From Candidatus Bathyarchaeota archaeon (GTDB lineage Archaea; Thermoproteota; Bathyarchaeia; 40CM-2-53-6; FEN-987): 6,488 bases of DNA. Below, piece by piece: positions 5,979 through 6,488 of the stretch (the stretch's first letter is position 1; the number at the start of each line of letters is the position of its first letter). Made by a program: the position numbers and the translations under genes. The DNA lies in assembly GCA_003152955.1 (NCBI GenBank), contig PMBQ01000051.1:1-6488 (forward strand). Reading direction: 5' to 3'. Under the pieces are notes generated by a model. It searched no databases. It worked only from the letters and a program-made list of their open reading frames with translations, and was not told the DNA's origin.

Positions 5979-5994
5979 TTCGTCAACTAACGAA
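5979..5994 (-). promoter_or_regulatory. Probable ArsR operator
   Basis: The 16-bp imperfect palindrome TTCGTTAGTTGACGAA (minus strand) overlaps the end of the -10 box and the expected transcription start, the usual place for an ArsR operator. A wider pair GTTCGT (6009-6004, minus strand) and ACGAAC (5983-5978) brackets the -10 box, and further TTCGT units (plus strand 5948, 5963) follow into arsR. Assignment as an operator rests on position and symmetry. Confidence 0.6.
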
Positions 5995-6022
5995 ATATAA
6001 CCTACGAACGGTCCGAAGTCAA
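5994..6022 (-). promoter_or_regulatory. sigma70-type promoter of the ars operon
   Basis: On the minus strand: -35 TTGACT (6022-6017), a spacer of exactly 17 bp, and -10 TATATT (5999-5994). Transcription would start at about 5987, some 25 bp before the arsR start codon. It lies just downstream of a strong minus-strand terminator, so the operon appears to have its own insulated promoter. Confidence 0.8.
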
Positions 6023-6035
6023 GTCTCATGCAAAC

Positions 6036-6064
6036 AAAAATGCCCGGCCAGCTTCAGCCAGGCA
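6036..6064 (-). terminator. Intrinsic terminator ahead of the ars promoter
   Basis: On the minus strand TGCCTGGC pairs with GCCGGGCA (one mismatch) around an 8-nt loop and is followed by TTTTTGTTT. It lies 13 bp before the -35 box of the ars operon and would stop transcription arriving from the tRNA side. No gene directly upstream on this strand explains it, apart from the tRNA with its own terminator. Confidence 0.85.
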
Positions 6065-6340
6065 CTGCACTGTAAAACCATTTGAAAACGGGGTGCATTT
6101 ACTGATTTGGTTCGATGCTACTGCTACGGATTCGACCCCCTCACAAAACTTCGTTTCGGTGGACAGGTCGTCGGCAGGCGGTCCCGACCAACAACGTCGG
6201 GATTCAAAAAGCGAAGATTTGTCCGCGACCCATTGTTCCAAATCGACATCAGTTAGCGAACGATGTGAAGCTAACTGATACGTCGATTTGAGAATCCCGC
6301 TCGCCGTTTGAGCGGGACACCCCAACGATGCGCCTGAAAG
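6065..6340. other. Hairpin-rich region without a recognisable gene
   Basis: No credible protein-coding frame on either strand; the open frames here run through the terminators or the tRNA. Three hairpins stand in a row: 6182-6188 with 6196-6202 (TCCCGAC/GTCGGGA, 7-nt loop); 6239-6257 with 6270-6290 (18-19 bp stem with a 2-nt bulge, 12-nt loop); 6295-6302 with 6310-6317 (TCCCGCTC/GAGCGGGA, 7-nt loop). The region ends at a strong minus-strand terminator. It could encode a structured RNA, hold palindromic repeats, or be recombination-site DNA. No promoter stands out. Confidence 0.5.
6239..6290. repeat. Long imperfect inverted repeat
   Basis: The arms 6239-6257 and 6270-6290 pair along almost their whole length. 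The right arm has two extra bases (GT, 6281-6282 region), and the loop is GAACGATGTGAA. It is the longest palindrome in the window and lies in the terminal 250 bp of the island. The core motif GTTAGC in the arm also occurs twice near the left end (118-123, 128-133). Confidence 0.7.
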
Positions 6341-6374
6341 CAAAAGAGGCTCGCCATCTCCAGCCAGCCTCTCT
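6338..6374 (-). terminator. Terminator of the tRNA-Pro transcript
   Basis: Just downstream of the tRNA on the minus strand, AGAGGCT pairs with AGCCTCT around a 14-nt loop and runs into TTTTGCTTTC. The position, eight bases after the mature 3' end, fits a tRNA terminator. The stem is modest and the T-tract interrupted. Confidence 0.6.
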
Positions 6375-6379
6375 GCATG

Positions 6380-6453
6380 TCGGAACGGCGGGATTTGACC
6401 CCGCGACCCCTTGCACCCCAAGCAAGTGCGCTACCGGGCTGCGCTACGTTCCG
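6380..6453 (-). tRNA. tRNA-Pro(GGG), complete, with an unusual T-loop
   Basis: The 74-nt sequence folds fully. Acceptor CGGAACG/CGTTCCG (7 bp) with A73; TA at 8-9; D-stem GCGC/GCGC with loop AGCCCGGTA; anticodon stem CTTGC/GCAAG with loop TTGGGGT, anticodon GGG reading CCC and CCU; variable loop GGGTC; T-stem GCGGG/CCCGC. C1:G72, A73 and anticodon G35-G36 are the bacterial proline identity elements. CCA is not encoded. The T-loop is GTCAAAT: position 54, nearly always T, is G (plus-strand C at 6399), whereas the left fragment has TTCAAAT. All stems are intact, so it may still function, but the T54-A58 pair would be lost. This gene is the integration target of the island. Confidence 0.93.
6388..6425 (-). 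repeat. Right direct repeat inside tRNA-Pro (attachment-site half)
   Basis: The partner of 1-38 in the same orientation: 38 aligned bases, two mismatches, with a 34-bp core (6388-6421) containing one. It covers the T-arm, variable loop, anticodon-stem 3' strand and anticodon loop, the segment where tRNA-targeting tyrosine recombinases usually cross over. The distance to the left copy (6387 bp) gives the unit length of the element. Confidence 0.8.
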
Positions 6454-6467
6454 AGGTGAAACCGGTG

Positions 6468-6473
6468 TTATTA
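6468..6473 (-). promoter_or_regulatory. Possible -10 box of tRNA-Pro
   Basis: TAATAA on the minus strand lies 14 bp upstream of the tRNA 5' end. A -35 element would fall at or beyond the window edge and cannot be judged. Confidence 0.25.
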
Positions 6474-6488
6474 GGGTACAGCCCTCTC

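Noticed and set aside
6050..6094. Possible 14-codon leader peptide (MHPVFKWFYSAVPG) overlapping the terminator at 6036-6064
   Set aside because: No ribosome binding site precedes the ATG, no regulatory codon run is present, and the ars promoter lies downstream of the terminator, so attenuation would not act on the operon.
6128..6142. GGATTCGACCCCCTC looks like a tRNA T-arm
   Set aside because: No T-stem partner, anticodon arm or acceptor strand can be built around it on either strand.
6026..6421. 131-aa open frame on the minus strand
   Set aside because: It runs from inside the tRNA through two intrinsic terminators and three hairpins, has no domain or ribosome binding site, and ends just before the ars promoter.
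1..6488. CRISPR array, insertion sequence or phage genes
   Set aside because: No regularly spaced identical repeats, no transposase frame or terminal inverted repeats, and no phage-type proteins were found.

Overview
The window is a compact arsenic-resistance island. It carries one co-directional run of eleven genes on the minus strand (about 5960 down to 349), lying between a complete tRNA-Pro(GGG) gene at the right edge (6380-6453, minus strand) and a duplicated 3' fragment of the same tRNA at the left edge (1-38). The two copies form a direct repeat with a period of 6387 bp, the usual footprint of a site-specific recombinase that integrates into the 3' half of a tRNA gene. No integrase is encoded inside the unit. 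The host is a bacterium. The tRNA has bacterial proline identity features (C1:G72, A73, anticodon GGG) and lacks an encoded CCA, ribosome binding sites are AAGGAG-like, and the arsR promoter is sigma70-like. Base composition is moderate. The gene set recalls anaerobic or environmental lineages, but the sequence does not fix the phylum.

Layout along the direction of transcription (right to left): tRNA-Pro and its terminator; about 280 bp of hairpin-rich DNA without a convincing gene; a strong intrinsic terminator (6036-6064) insulating the island promoter; promoter and probable ArsR operator (5948-6022); arsR; an 81-aa CxxC thioredoxin-fold protein; an ArsP/YraQ-type permease; a 105-aa CPNH thioredoxin-fold protein; a second 81-aa CxxC protein; a secreted CIPC thioredoxin; a CcdA-like membrane thiol-disulfide carrier; a small CCGKP protein of unknown function; a ferredoxin; then, after the only real gap (96 bp), arsC and acr3. 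The last 310 bp before the left repeat hold no gene but several inverted repeats, one with a T-tract that may end the operon.

Inferred joint function: ArsR senses As(III) and derepresses the operon. ArsC, of the thioredoxin-coupled type, reduces arsenate. ACR3 exports arsenite. The ArsP-like permease may export trivalent organoarsenicals. The middle genes look like a thiol/electron supply: cytosolic mini-thioredoxins, a CcdA-type conduit across the membrane, a periplasmic thioredoxin and a ferredoxin. That redox block, with its unrecognised CCGKP protein, is the least understood part of the window.
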